Assembly: GCF_964355755.1 (NCBI RefSeq) | Contig: NC_092680.1 | Coordinates: forward strand, 16,407,001 to 16,471,000 | DNA from: Antedon mediterranea | Lineage: Eukaryota > Echinodermata > Crinoidea > Comatulida > Antedonidae | DNA length: 64,000 nt | Reading direction: 5' to 3' | In this document: positions 36,201-50,290 of the stretch, piece by piece | How the letters are laid out: each line of letters begins with the position of its first letter | Position numbering within the stretch: the first letter of the stretch is position 1 | Notes under the pieces: generated by a model | The model's input: the letters and a program-made list of their open reading frames with translations, nothing else | Database searches by the model: none | What the model was told of the DNA's origin: nothing | Made by a program: the position numbers and the translations under genes

Positions 36201-39200
36201 GGTAGTTGTCCTAGGGGGTAGTTGTCCTAGGGGGTAGTTGTACGGGTGGGAGTTGTCCTAGGGGGTCATTGTCCGGGTGGTAGTTGTCCGGGTGGTAATT
36301 GTCCAGGGGGTAGTTTTCCGGATACGCCTGTAGATATTGCTATCTTTACTCTGAGTAAAGTGTTTTTTCTGCTTGTTTTTTGTATTTTTATGAGTGGTTC
36401 TATTATATTTCTTGTGTGGATATTTTCTGATATGTTTATTGAAATGCTATATTCATCTTTATGTTCTACTTGGTAAGAGGATTCAAGGTTCTTGTCATAG
36501 GGATTTAGTTCCCCTTTTCTGCCACTTACTTTCCCTTTTCTGCCACTTACTTTGTAGTTGTTTGTTTGTTGTTGTTGTTGTTGATTGGCAATAAAGAATA
36601 AGAATAATAAACACTCTTTTGTTTAGGTCTGTACTCAGTAGTACTAGAAGTGTTTGACTTGGCTGGAAACGTACAACTCGCTCGACGGTTTATTCTATTT
36701 GATGATATTAACAACGTCACTTTTAAATTGGACACGTCGCTTCTGGTGATTTCAGCTTCAATTGATACTGGATTTGAATGGTTGACTGATTTACATTCAA
36801 ATGTACTCGTAGATTGGACTAATCATTACACAAATGAGTATCATGAAGTACATAAGCTTCTGAATGAGATTGGAGATTATTATAGTACTGAATTATTGCC
36901 AGGTAAACAATTGACCCATGTTCTACCTCCACAAATATTCTCCCCTCTTTGCAACCTATCTCGTGTCAAAATTGTCGTTCCCAAATGAAAAAAAAATGAT
37001 GCCTATATTTCTTGTCAATGATACAGACATTATGTGAAATGTTTAAATAGTTCAAATAGATTCAAAATCTAACAAAAACAGTGAAAATGAAATTTGTAAC
37101 AATTTTTTAACCTTACCAAGTTATTTAACGCTCGTTCATGGGATGTGGTAGGAATAATTCGGACCGTCCAATGTCATGTTTGCAAGTATATTAAAATTAT
37201 TTAATACACATCGACCCGTTTCTAAATGACATGCGATAGTCAGTTAGACTCTTCTAGTGACAGCTGCAGAATACGTATAGTGGTACTAAAGTTCAGTCTA
37301 AATTATATACTACAGAGTATGATCAATGGAATGGAACCAGAGGAATAATTGCTATACCCAATAAATTGGGCGTAGTTACATTTGAGGACACGTTCTCATT
37401 GGATCATAAAGGATGTTCAACTTGCAACCGAGGTCCGTGGAATGATGTTGGATTAACTACATTAGAATCATACGGTATTCCACGAATTGACGGTGATTCA
37501 ATAACGTTCTGGGTGAGAGCAACTGACATCATGGGGAATACGTTGGTTGACTCTGTGGTGGTTCACGTTGACTCTAGTGAAGCAATCATTCAAGATCTGT
37601 GGCTAGTAAAAGATGGTGAAAGAAACATAGCAGTACATAATTCTGCAGATTTACTTGAAATGAAGTAGGTGACCAAAATAATGCATAACATTCTTCAAAA
37701 TGCAATAATAATATATACAAAATTGTTTTGTTTACTTTTTTACTTTCCCCTTTTTAAAATACTTTTGTTTTTATTTAGTTTTGAATTCCAATCATTTGAT
37801 GCACACAGTGGACTAAAGATAATTCAATGGGAAGTGTATGATGTACACGAAGGAAATGTAATTGTTCTTGGCTCAGATCATCTTACTGTAGAACACTGTG
37901 TAAGTGATTATGTTTCTGTATGATGAAAATTAATAATAAATTAAATAATGTAAAAAAGTAATGGTATTTAAACATGGTTTTATGAGGAAAATCAGGTCAA
38001 TAAAAAAGAAATAAAGATTACTATATTTTGTTATCACAGAAACCTTATGCATGTCTTCCACCCGATTGCATATGTATTCCAAAAGGAGATTGTTACGGAA
38101 TTAACTATAGCTTTCAACCAGGTTTAAGCAGAATGAACATCAGCAACGTAAAACACGATCAAGAAATATACGTAAAAATCACTATAACAAATAATGCAAT
38201 GCTTGTTGCAAACCTCACAAGAAAGGTAGGTGTTATCGTATCAACTTATTAGATTGTTCTGTAAACGCTGATGTGAATTTTGTATAGATTGCTGTCTCTG
38301 CTTTTACCTTTGTAATGAAGCTAGTATTATGTTTTACAACGTACTGCATATGAATATGTAATACATTTTACATATGGTAATGGTAATAACAAGTTCTTTT
38401 AATTTTGATTAGATAACCATAGACACATCTAATCCTCATCCTGGTACAGTTTTCGAAGGTTTACCTGGCGAAAATGATATTGACTTTCAACAAGTTTTAC
38501 AAATTGATGCACATTGGTCGGGATTCTTTGACAAGGAAAGTGGGATTAAGTATTATAAATATGGTATCAGTAGCAGATGTCTGACGATTGCTGATTTTTA
38601 TAATGTAAATTTGGTAAGACTTACGAAACAAATTGGAGTTAGATCTAACGAGCAGAGTGATTATTAATCTTTATTATGCAAAATATAATATACCAAACAA
38701 AGGATTACCTAAATTCAAATTCTTTTATTGCAACTATGTAAATATTGTTGAATTTACAAAAATAAAAGTAATAATGAATAATAAATATACGAAAATAAAA
38801 ATTCATATTCCAAATTTAAAAAATACATAAACAAAAAATAACAAAAGCAGAAATAAAACATGATATGTGAAATAATTGTGGTACAGATAAACAATTATTG
38901 AGCTTCATTTTGTTGAAATTACTGATACAGTCATGATTATTAATAGTATTTTAAAGCTTAATTGAATCAAAGGCCCTATTAGAGGATACAAAAGAAACAG
39001 TGCTTTATTGATTTTTTTTTATCATCAATCATTCTTTAAATATTATTAGACAACCTTCACAACGACATCAACTTTTGCTACATGGACTGCACCATCAACA
39101 GGAAAATACTACGTTACAGTCGTTGCTTTCAATAATGCAGTTGACCCATCGGAACCTGTTTGTTCAGACGGTGTAACAATTGACCATTCGCCTCCCACTT

Positions 39201-42200
39201 TGAAAGATGTCATTATAGAAAACTTGTACGTCAGACCTGGACTTGTGAGCATTGATAACTCGACGGTTTGGTTCATCAGCAAGGACCTAAAGAGATCACT
39301 TGTTGAGCGCCCATCTGACGAATGCATGTAAGGTTTGCATATAATTAGTTATAACCGATACAAGGAATCTACAAACAAAATGTTTCATAATTTTAAAAAT
39401 ATAACTATTAATCAATTACTAGGAATATAGCATAAACACTGTCTAGTAAACACATTTTCTTTGTGGAGTAATAGTACGTCATTGTCCTTCCTTGTATTTT
39501 TAATTAATTGTACCATTTTGTCTCAAGATTCGTAAAAAATACAGTGGGTAAATATGAAAGCCTTTTATTTTTTTTTCAGTTCTTTCTCTCGCAACATAGA
39601 TGAAACAACTTTATCTTTGATTGCAATTTCATTTTCGAATGATACAGTTAATATGATTAATAATTATGAATGTCTGGAAAACAAGCCGCTATCTGATTAC
39701 TTATACTTGAGGGAAGATAGATATGTGAGTACTACTTAGGCTAAACATCATGAATATTATAATATTCCAGATATGTATTTTACCAGTGAGACAAAATCAT
39801 AGGTAGGTTTGTTTTTTTGTATTATTCGAGTTACTACTAATGTGTTTTAAGGCAAACCATAGCTTTTCAGTCGGCACAGTTTCAAGGCACTCCTCGACAA
39901 TTGTTCTGGTGGTAGAACAAGTCTTTCAGATAAGCACATCTAGCTTGTGTGCACTTTAAACCCAGTACATCTTTCGGAAGAGTAGAGGGTTACCCCGGTG
40001 TACTGGTCCATTCAGCTTCTGTCGTTGTGGACAGATGAACGGGCGCCGTTTAGTGGCAGCACTTGACACGAAGGGACCCTTAGTGGAGAAAAAAATCGTA
40101 GTATGTGTCGTCTATTATGTGCGCACGTTATTCCCCATTTACATTTAATTAGAAGCATATACTATATTTTGGAAGAATATTGAGAAAGTTACGTTTATCA
40201 CGGTTTTTTTTTTCATGATGGAATTAGGTATCATTTACATTTAAGTTTACTTTAGGAGTAGATGTAACACTTCCCCATTATAAGGTATTAATACTATTTC
40301 AGTTATCCGTCTCGTGGATCGGAGCAGACATTGAAAGTGAAATATTTGACTACTTGATTGGTTTGTCAAGTACGCCCACAGTTGGTGCATATCTGATGCC
40401 GTTTAAGTCTACAGGTGGTCATCCAATGTTTAAAACATACCACCCTCATCTTGGCGAAGGCGTTGAATTCTTTATCATCATACAGGCATTAAACAGAGCG
40501 AAGATGTCTACTACTAGGGTAGGTTTAATTGTTTAATAAAATAAAAAGTTTCATTTGTAAAATATCTTGAAGAACACGTCATAACGAAATATTCCTCTGA
40601 TGTTATAATTGTAGCGGTAAGCATGCGTAGCATGCAGTGCAGTGGTCGAATAAACAATTGAAACGTTATACATGTTGGTTAAGGCTGTCAAACAATAAAC
40701 GTCCGGTTTTTGATACATTTTGGTTACTATATTTCAGTTTATTGGTCCAATACTTGTGGATGTTACGCCTCCTTTTTTTATTGGCGAAATATACGTAAGT
40801 CTAGCTGGGGAATATCTTTTAGCTAAATGGCACCTCGATAGTTTCACTGACAACGAAGATGTCGAACCTCTTACATATGAAGTAGAAGTTGGTAAGGAAA
40901 AGTCTTAATTGTTTAACATTCAAATTTAACATAAATGTTATTGCTAAGGATAACGTACAAGTCCTATGATTTCTGCTAAACAACACTGTACCATGAAATT
41001 GTACCTTGCACAAGGAGAGAGTTTAGTATTTTCAATCAGGAAGAGAACAGATTATTTATCCACACCACCTTGAGGATAACTCCTTGTTTTAATTGGCTTG
41101 TAACAGTTGGTAACTCTGCCAAATCCACCATTTTACCTAACCTATATACCGGTAGTATTTTGAATCTGTTCCGTGTAAAACAGGACAACTTCTACAAGAA
41201 CAGAATAATTATAACTATGAATTTTCATGCCTTGAATTGTATATTTTTTCATGAATAGGGCATTCCGCAGGCACATCTGAACTTCTAAAATATGAACCAA
41301 TCAACGCTAACAGTCCGTGTACGTTAAACACATCAACATTATGTACAGCAATACCACTATCAAGACTGGATTGGGAACTTCATGTTAACTATGTTTACTT
41401 TGTGTCGATCAAAGCAACAAACGTCGCCGGTCTTTCAACCATCGGTGTATCTGAGCCATATTACCATAGAAATGCTCTTCCGATGCTTGGGGTTGTGTTT
41501 GATATCTCTGTTAAACAGACGCAATATACAGTACCAGTGGTAAGGACGTTTTGAATTTTGTTTTTTTGAATAATATTTATTTATTCTAAATTAAATGGGA
41601 AAACGGTGAGCGCCAAAGGTCTAGGCCTATGTCTATGGTTATAAACTATACACTCACTACAGTATACAATATCGTTTTTTTTATTTATTTACATTATGAT
41701 AGAGTTACGTTGATATAGACAGTCAGAGTGAGGATGATGCTATAGCAGTCTATTGGTATGGCTTCCAAAATGTTCATGATGAAGTTAGTTACCAAGTTTC
41801 TGTGGGAACAAACCCAGGCCATAGTGACGTCACTGATGGTTTTATTGAAGTTGATAATAACGAATATTTTAATATAAAAAATTTAGAACTTTTAGAGTTT
41901 ACGGTAAGAATATCTTTTTTATAGATACTTGTATGAAAAATGATTTTAGCAAAACTAGTGAAAACAAATTTAATTCGTGCGTATTATGTAGTTGCTTTGA
42001 ATAAAAGAATTCAAAAATACGTACAAAAATAAAGAATATTAGAAATTGGTCAAGAAGTATAAAAAAAAGAATGAAGAATAATCTACTTCAGGAATTATTG
42101 AATTGATTAAAGTCTGTTAGAAAAATAAAAGTTCATAATACAGAATTTGTTTTATTTATTTGTTTATTAGGTATACTACACAGTTGTCATTGCCACATCA

Positions 42201-45200
42201 TCAGCTGGCAGTGTCAACGTAACTTCTGACGGTGTTAGTATTCTTCCTAGAGATACCGCTCTTTATGGAACAACGGTTGCAGACGGTGAACCGTGTTTAA
42301 ATAATGGTAACTATTTTGGCAACAATCATAGAATTATTCAAAGTAAACATAAAACAATATTAATATAAATTTATGTAAGAACTGTTTTTTTCACAGGTTC
42401 TTATTGTGTTCAAGATCAAGATTTCCAAAGCAGTGCAACAAGTTATAGTTCCCATTGGACTATTTCTAATAATGTGTCGTCATTTATCACGCATGTTATT
42501 TGGACAATGGAAAAACAAGTTGATGGTAAGACACTCATTCATTTATTTCAGTAGATTTATTTTCATTTTAAAGATATTTACTATCTATATCGAACGGTGT
42601 TTTCAAAGGTAGAATGTGAAGGTACATTTGAACGGACGACTGATTGAATATCCAAAGAGTTTATACTTTCTTCTTGTTATCACAATTAAGGAACCTATAA
42701 CCACATAACTCCACAATACAATAGATACAACAGTTTTAACAAACCTCCTTTTTCTTTGTTATTCTTTATAGTCGATAACCAGCTATGGACAACCATTGAT
42801 GGCCCAAAATATCTAGGCATGGTTAATAGCGTATTGACATCCGGATTAAATCTTGAGTATAGCGGGCACTATAGGTCAAAAGTAGAATTTTGTAACTCAA
42901 ATATCTGTTTCACTCCACGTTTAACTGATGGATTGTGGGTACTTTCTGCACCACCGACACCAAGTAGAGTGTTTGTAGAGCTTGTCTACGAGAGTAACAC
43001 GCCACGCATTGATGTTGCATTTGAGCCGTTTTCACATGATATGTTCGAGGGATCTGCAGACATCGACACTATGGATCATTATGAATGGTCACTAACAAAA
43101 GGTCAAGAAGCAAATGGATTGTTACTATCGTGGAAACAAGTAGATGATTTGTATGACAACGATGAAATGGTAATACCTAGTATAATGTTTAACCTTGGGA
43201 TTCATTGCTCGAAAAAATCGGAGAAAGACTTTAAACATATTTTTATAATTTTCACAAATGCATTGTGACCTCTTTTTAGTTTTTTAGTTACTAGAGTACT
43301 TCTATTACGAAACAACAGGAAATTCCATACTTGCATTTTTTTAATCCCTTTATTATTATAGTATACTTTTTTCTTTTTCATTACTAATACACACAGATTT
43401 CTCTTCCAGATGATGTAGGTTCCTAATTAGAAAAATAATTTTACTCATTAAATTCTTTGAATTTCCAACAAAGAAGAATTACCTCAAGATTTCGTTTTTT
43501 CAATTATAATCCTAGTTTTTATACTTTCTGCAGATTACCTTTCAATCAGAATTGATGTTTAACATTTCGGAGTTTACGTGTATAAGATTGCTTGTCAAAG
43601 GTTTCAACAAAGCAGGACTTTCATCAACGACGTCTAGCGAACTGTGGGACTGTGACAAAGCACCAGAATCTGATCCTAATATTGTCATCGATGCTTTTAG
43701 TAAATCTTTATATTTATTAATGATATAATATAAACAAACTATAATATATTCATGTGTATGACTAACAATAATGACAATTCTAACATTGTACAAACAGTGA
43801 TACGACCCACTGAAGAATACGTAATTATACTAGGCTAAATGATGAAATTATTTCATCATACTATACATCAGAAAATAATAATACCAATTAACAAGTATTA
43901 TTTCCTACTTTATAACAGCAGAATTAAATGAATATAGTTATTGTTTATATTTAGATCACGTGGAACTTGAAGAAAATGGACAATGGGACAAAGAGGACAT
44001 TGATTACAGTGGGGAGAAAACATCCTTACATGCGGTCTGGCCAACCCTTCGTTATTTTACTTATGATTGGGCTGTAATTGGCGTGTCACCTGAAGACTAT
44101 ACAACCAACTTAAATATGGCAGGTTTAACAAGTCCATGCGCTCATACGAACAAACTTCAATGTGGTCAAACAGGTAATACATCTAACTAACTAAAACTTT
44201 GATTACAAAGAAGCTAATAAATATTTGAAAGACTTAAAATCAAATTCAGTCAAGTATCTAGCTATTTCTTTCTCTAAATACTAATATACTATTTATTCCA
44301 ATTGTTATGTTTTTGTAGATGATGAGTACATAAACGTTGATGAACTTAACCTCAAACACGGGTCAAAATACTTTATTTGTATACATGCCGAGAAGACAAT
44401 GAAATACCACGAAAAATGGACAGAAGTTTTACCAGAGTTGTCTTCTTGTAGTGATGGTGTTGTGATTGACCTTACACCTCCAACACCCGGAGATGTTTGG
44501 TTAGGCTGGCAGCGTGGAAATATTTACCAGGTTATCTATTCAAAATTGTTTTGTTAATAGTTTTATGTAAAGTAATGGTTAGGCCTTTTTTTATTGATTT
44601 TTAAAAATGAAATATTAGACAGAAGCATTCATGTCGACGTGATCATTTGTTGTTTTTTTTGTGTTGTTTATGTATTTTTTTTAAACTTAGCATTCAATGT
44701 CGGAATTAAGCATTAGCTGGGACTCTTTTATTGATGTGGAAGAACACGGAACCTCGCCACATCATTCTGGTATAAGCTATTATCAATACTCTGTTGGTAA
44801 GTTATTATAATTTTTGTTATAAACCTTTACAAATCAATCTTATCGCCAACTAAAAGAAGAGAAGTGTTCAGATACTGCTGATACTTCCTTAGTAGATAAA
44901 GAACAAATTCGTCGTAATGGACTTGGAAACGCAATAATAAAGTACATACTATTAGTGAACTGTACACTACACTTCACCTATTCTGTAGCTAAAATCAGCT
45001 TGCCCATATTATGCACTAATGTTTTCTATTGTTAATCAAATAGGTACATTTCCAGGAGGAATTGACATTGTTGATTTTGTAAACGTGGGCATCACCAATC
45101 ATATTATTGTTCATGATATGCATCTTGAAAATGGAAAAGTTTATTATGCTACAATTAAAGGTAATTAAATAAATAAAAAATTACAATGTAGAAATTGAAT

Positions 45201-48200
45201 GTGCTTTAGAATTAATGTCAGCACAACAAAATACTGGTACATTTATTAAAGATATATTGTCCCCCTACATTTTACTTTTCCAATTTTTTTATAAATATGC
45301 TATTGCTGTTGAATATATATAAAAAAATGTAATTTAAAGCAAAAAAGACTTAAATTGTCTGTCAGGTAATGGTTTTTGGTTAAAATTAACCGTTTCGTTA
45401 ATGTCTTTTTTTTAAGTGAAATAATTGTTTTTTGGGTTTTTTTTTTACAGAAGTGAATACCTTTATTAAAACTGCAAACATAGCCCATTTAAAGTCTGAT
45501 TTTATTAATCTTTATTTTTCATGTTGTTTTTTTTTTTTGGTGGGGCCAATACATCTTTAACAGAAAATTAGGTTTTCCGAAAAGTCAAAATAAATGAACC
45601 TGCACCAACAGTCACATTGTTTTATAGTTTTACAATTAATTCAACAAAACAAACACAATAACTTTCATTCTAGCAACGGATTTTGTTGGATTAACATCGT
45701 CAAAAACATCTCAAGGAATTACAGTTGATAGTACATCGCCTAATTTGGGTTCTAGTAATATTGTTGTCGATGGCGATGTTTTTTATTCTACGTCTTCGGT
45801 CAAAGCAAGGTAAATAGGTTTTTATACCAAACAATTCTTTAAGTTGCTTATCTTACAATAAATTAAAAAGATTACCATAAGTAGAGTGATCAAATTATGG
45901 AAAAATTTTCAGAAAAGAAAGTAACTACCCGTAGTGTAGCCGTACGCACCGTCGTCGGCACCGGCGTCTTTGTCATCGTCATCATCATTGAATAAATCGA
46001 ACAGGAAAGAATCGTTTTCTTTCCTCTGACAGACTGGGTCTTTATCAACTGTCATTTCAATTTTCATAAACAATTATGGTCAACATAATCGTATAAGAAA
46101 GATTAAATAATTGATTTTGTTTGTAGTTGGAATGGTGTTTTCAATGACCCTGAAAGTGGTATTTCTTCTTACGAATGGAGCATTGGTTCCAACCCCTACT
46201 GGTCGGACATATATCCAAATACATTGACGTCTTCAGAGGAAGCTATTACAAATGAAAACTTCCCTTTGGATTTACAAGAAGGACATCACTATTACATTAC
46301 TATTAAGGTAGTCACAAAAATATTACTCACGGTAATCTTAAAAATGTAACGTAAGTTTTCCTTTCTGATCAAAGAGATTGGAAGTTTCCGGATTCCACAA
46401 ACAAGTTTACTTTAATAATATAATTTAACTGTAACATTGAACAAACAAAATGAAAGCAGTACGTAAACTTGATTATTAATTCCCAAGATAAAACAAGATG
46501 TAAGAGTATGTTTGCATTAATGTTAGGCATATAATGGAGCTGGGTTGTCTTCAATGACGTGCAGTGGCGCAGTAACTGTTGATACATCACCACCATCCGC
46601 TGGTTTTGTGTATGATGGACCATTAACAGATCCGCCAGAAGATAAGGATATACAACAAGACACATCCACTATTTTCGCTAATTGGGATGGATTTATAGAT
46701 CGTGGAACACAGGTTATCAGTTACAGTTGGAAAGTGGGACTATGTCGTGGATGTGAAGATGTCATGGAAGAGCAAAATGTTGGTTTAGCAAAATGTAAGT
46801 TTACACGCTTATCCACACTATCACACTTTGTTAATTGTTTATCGTTTAAAAACATTGATATATTTTTGTATCTCATTCCATTCAAATATTAGGTAATGAA
46901 GGAAAAATCAACTACTTCAAATACATAATGGTGTAGGGTTATTGGTATTTTTGATGTTCTTCTGGAATATTTTCTGTCATGCATATTTCAACTCATAATT
47001 TATCTAGTTTCGTCATTATCCAGATCCTCAGTATTTAAGGTTCATCGTTAGGCCTATATATTCCTAAAAAGCTTGTATACAATGTATTTTAGATGGAGAA
47101 GTTAACTATTTGAATCTTATTGCTGGTCACATTTATTATACAACTGTAACTGCATGTGACGCGGTAGATATGTGTACTGAAGTAAGCTCAGATGGAATAC
47201 TTATAGACAACTCTCCACCTGTCGCTGGATTTGTTTTTGATGGCAGCTCTGGTGGTGACATCAATTTCCAGAATTCTAGGTGATTTTGTTTTCTTGCTTT
47301 GGCTGTTTTTTTTTTATTTTTTAATATTTCACAATTTTGTCAGGGTTGTATATAGGCGTGGTCCAGCTAATATCTACCTACAGTGAAAAATACGATGAGC
47401 ACCACCTTTTGGATTGTTTACGATTGCCGTTAACATAGTTTTTTTTATTTTCCTTCTTTTGCCAAAGAAAATAATTATTGTATTTCTTTTGTTTTATAGA
47501 CGTATCTTAGAAGCACATTGGTGGGGCTTTAATGACCCACATTCTGGATTGTCTCATTTTGAATGGTGGGCTGGCACAACACCTGGAGGAAATGACATCT
47601 TGGCGTTACAAACGCATCATCTATCGGAGATTGTCTTTACTACTCTCAATTTTGATTTACCGTTAAATACAAAGATTTTTGTGACAGTGAAAGCGTATAA
47701 TAAGGTTGGTCTTTCGGTGGAAAGAACATCTGATGGTTTCACAGTTGATGTCACAACGCCACAAATTATCAGGTCAATTGAGGTATCGTCAAGAGCGGGA
47801 AGTGCTGTCCCATCTAAACAGGTATATTTGTGTTATAATAGCTTATATGTCAGAATGAGAAACAGAGAGGTTCTTACAATCAGTTACAGAAATACAGAAT
47901 CTTCAAACAACATGTTATCCTCAGCAACAGCACACATTTTCAGTTGATCGTTTTACTTTATGTCAACTTAGTATTGTACCCTACCTCTACCTATCATGTG
48001 ATACTATATTCAAGAACTACATTCCTAATTCAAATGTTCAAAAGTCACTAAATTGTTTGCAGCTCTGCTAATTTGGTCTATCTTTTGTACATTTGTGGTT
48101 TGTTACCTTTTTTCAAAGGTAAGTAATATACCATAATATACTAAACTTTTTCATTATAAATATGCTATTTCTTCACATTACGAATTGAACTAGGTTTTTA

Positions 48201-50230
48201 ATTCGTTGCTATCCGTACAATGGGAATTTAACGACAGTGAGAGTGGCATTAAACGACAATACTTATCGGTGTTTACACATCATGATGGAGACGTTGATGT
48301 TCCACTAACACAGGTAATTACGTAATTGATGTATTATTATTATTATTATTATTATTATTGAATGATTGATATTTTATTGCAAAATGCAACATTGCTCATA
48401 TTACGGTAAGCATCTGGCCTACTAGACATGTTAGGAAACAAAATCCGCATTATTGTCATGTTTGACGTTTGTAATAATTACTCTCATATTTTAAACACAT
48501 CATACATTTTTAACAAGGAACAACAGAGATTATGCATGTCGTTATTTTTTAAAAATCTTTCATCAATAATAATTGTACAAAACAAATTTTAAATACCAAT
48601 TTTAAAAAGAAAGAAAACCATACATTGTAGAATAGGTTGTAATACATGTTATCTGTTTCAGATTGCAGGTTCAGAAATTGATTACACTTTCACAGATCTG
48701 GCCCTTCATGACGGCAGCAGATACCAAGTCAAAGTGGTAGCTTGTAATGGTGCTGAACTCTGCACTGAAATGTCAACTCCTGAAATATTGGTAAGTACAT
48801 TAATAGTTCTACCCCAGTAGGTTATTTATTTTTAATTAAAAAAAATAAAGTAACTTTATCTATGAAATTATTTTTCTGTATACATTTGAATTGTTCTATT
48901 AAATCAAATTGTTATTGATTACTGGCATTAACTTAACTAGTAGATATTAATATATAAGAAATAGGGACGACAGAATGTAGCGTCGAACAGGCGTTTTTTC
49001 TTTTTTCTAGTATTGTCCGAAATATGTTTTGTCTAAAAGCATAACTTACTTTTGTGTTTTTGAAAGGTTGATTCTACAGCTCCGACAGTCGGTACATTTG
49101 CTGTTAATACCGATCATGTTGCTGATCTAGACAGACACCAGTCAGGTTGGATGACATGGAAGCAAAACTCGCCTGTCAATGGCGTCCTGAATCTTGCGTG
49201 GCTTGGCTTTGTTGATTCTCATTCTGGCGTGAGTTATTACCGATTTACGGTTGGAAGCAGCTATGCGGCATCTGATTTATCCCCTGTAAGTTTATGATAA
49301 AATTATTAACATTATTAAAACATCAAATAAGCCTCAACAATTATAATAATTCCATAGACACACAGAAAAATGTTTATCTTTTAAAAAACCGTACAGTATG
49401 TGTTTGTAGATTGAAACTTAAATAAACTGTAATAAATTAATTTGATAAAACTAAGAAGCAAAACTCAAGAGGAAACTGGTCAAATAGCAGTGGATATGTA
49501 ACTAAAATAAAGGAACCGTTATTGATTTTATTATTAAATGATAAAGAAAGTTATTTAAATATTTTGATAATAATGTCAAATTATTTTCATTACGATACTA
49601 TAGGATGGACCCATTGACGTTACACCAGATAACAATACTGTAGTAGCAGATGGTGATGAGGTTTTTACAGCATCAATACCCGTAATAGGTGATATACAGT
49701 CATCAGTAGTACTTTATATTTCACTTTGGGCCGTAAATGGTGTAAGTTGTACTATAATATTAAAGGTTTTATAACTCCAAATCTGGTGTAAAAAGATTTA
49801 AGCATATAATATATATATATAAACAAATCAGGCACAGAACATTAATTCTAAACCGCCCGGTGATATACTGAAATTGAGAATGAGAAAAAGTCGCCCCAAC
49901 CGAGGCTCGAACTCGGACCGCCTGCTTGATATGCAGATGTCCTAACCATTAGACCCTTGGGGCTTTCATGGTATTGTTCGAAGTCGATTGGATAACGACT
50001 CTTTAACATTCTCGGCGTGGTACGGCGGAACAGCACTAGTCCTCAGTTGTACGCACGCGCACCAGAGATCAAATTGATACGCCCTCATCTTACAGTATTT
50101 TTATTCACGAGGCGGGATCTCAGAAGAGATACTTTTATATATATAAACAAATCAGGCACAGAACATTAATTCTAAACCGCCCGGTGATAAACTGAAATTT
50201 AATTAATTAATTTGAAACGATAAAGATGAG

Positions 50231-50290
<60 letters not shown>

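Noticed and set aside
41070-41258. Short frame before exon 21 of the giant gene
   Set aside because: It is intron sequence; the exon starts at 41259 after the TAG acceptor in another frame.
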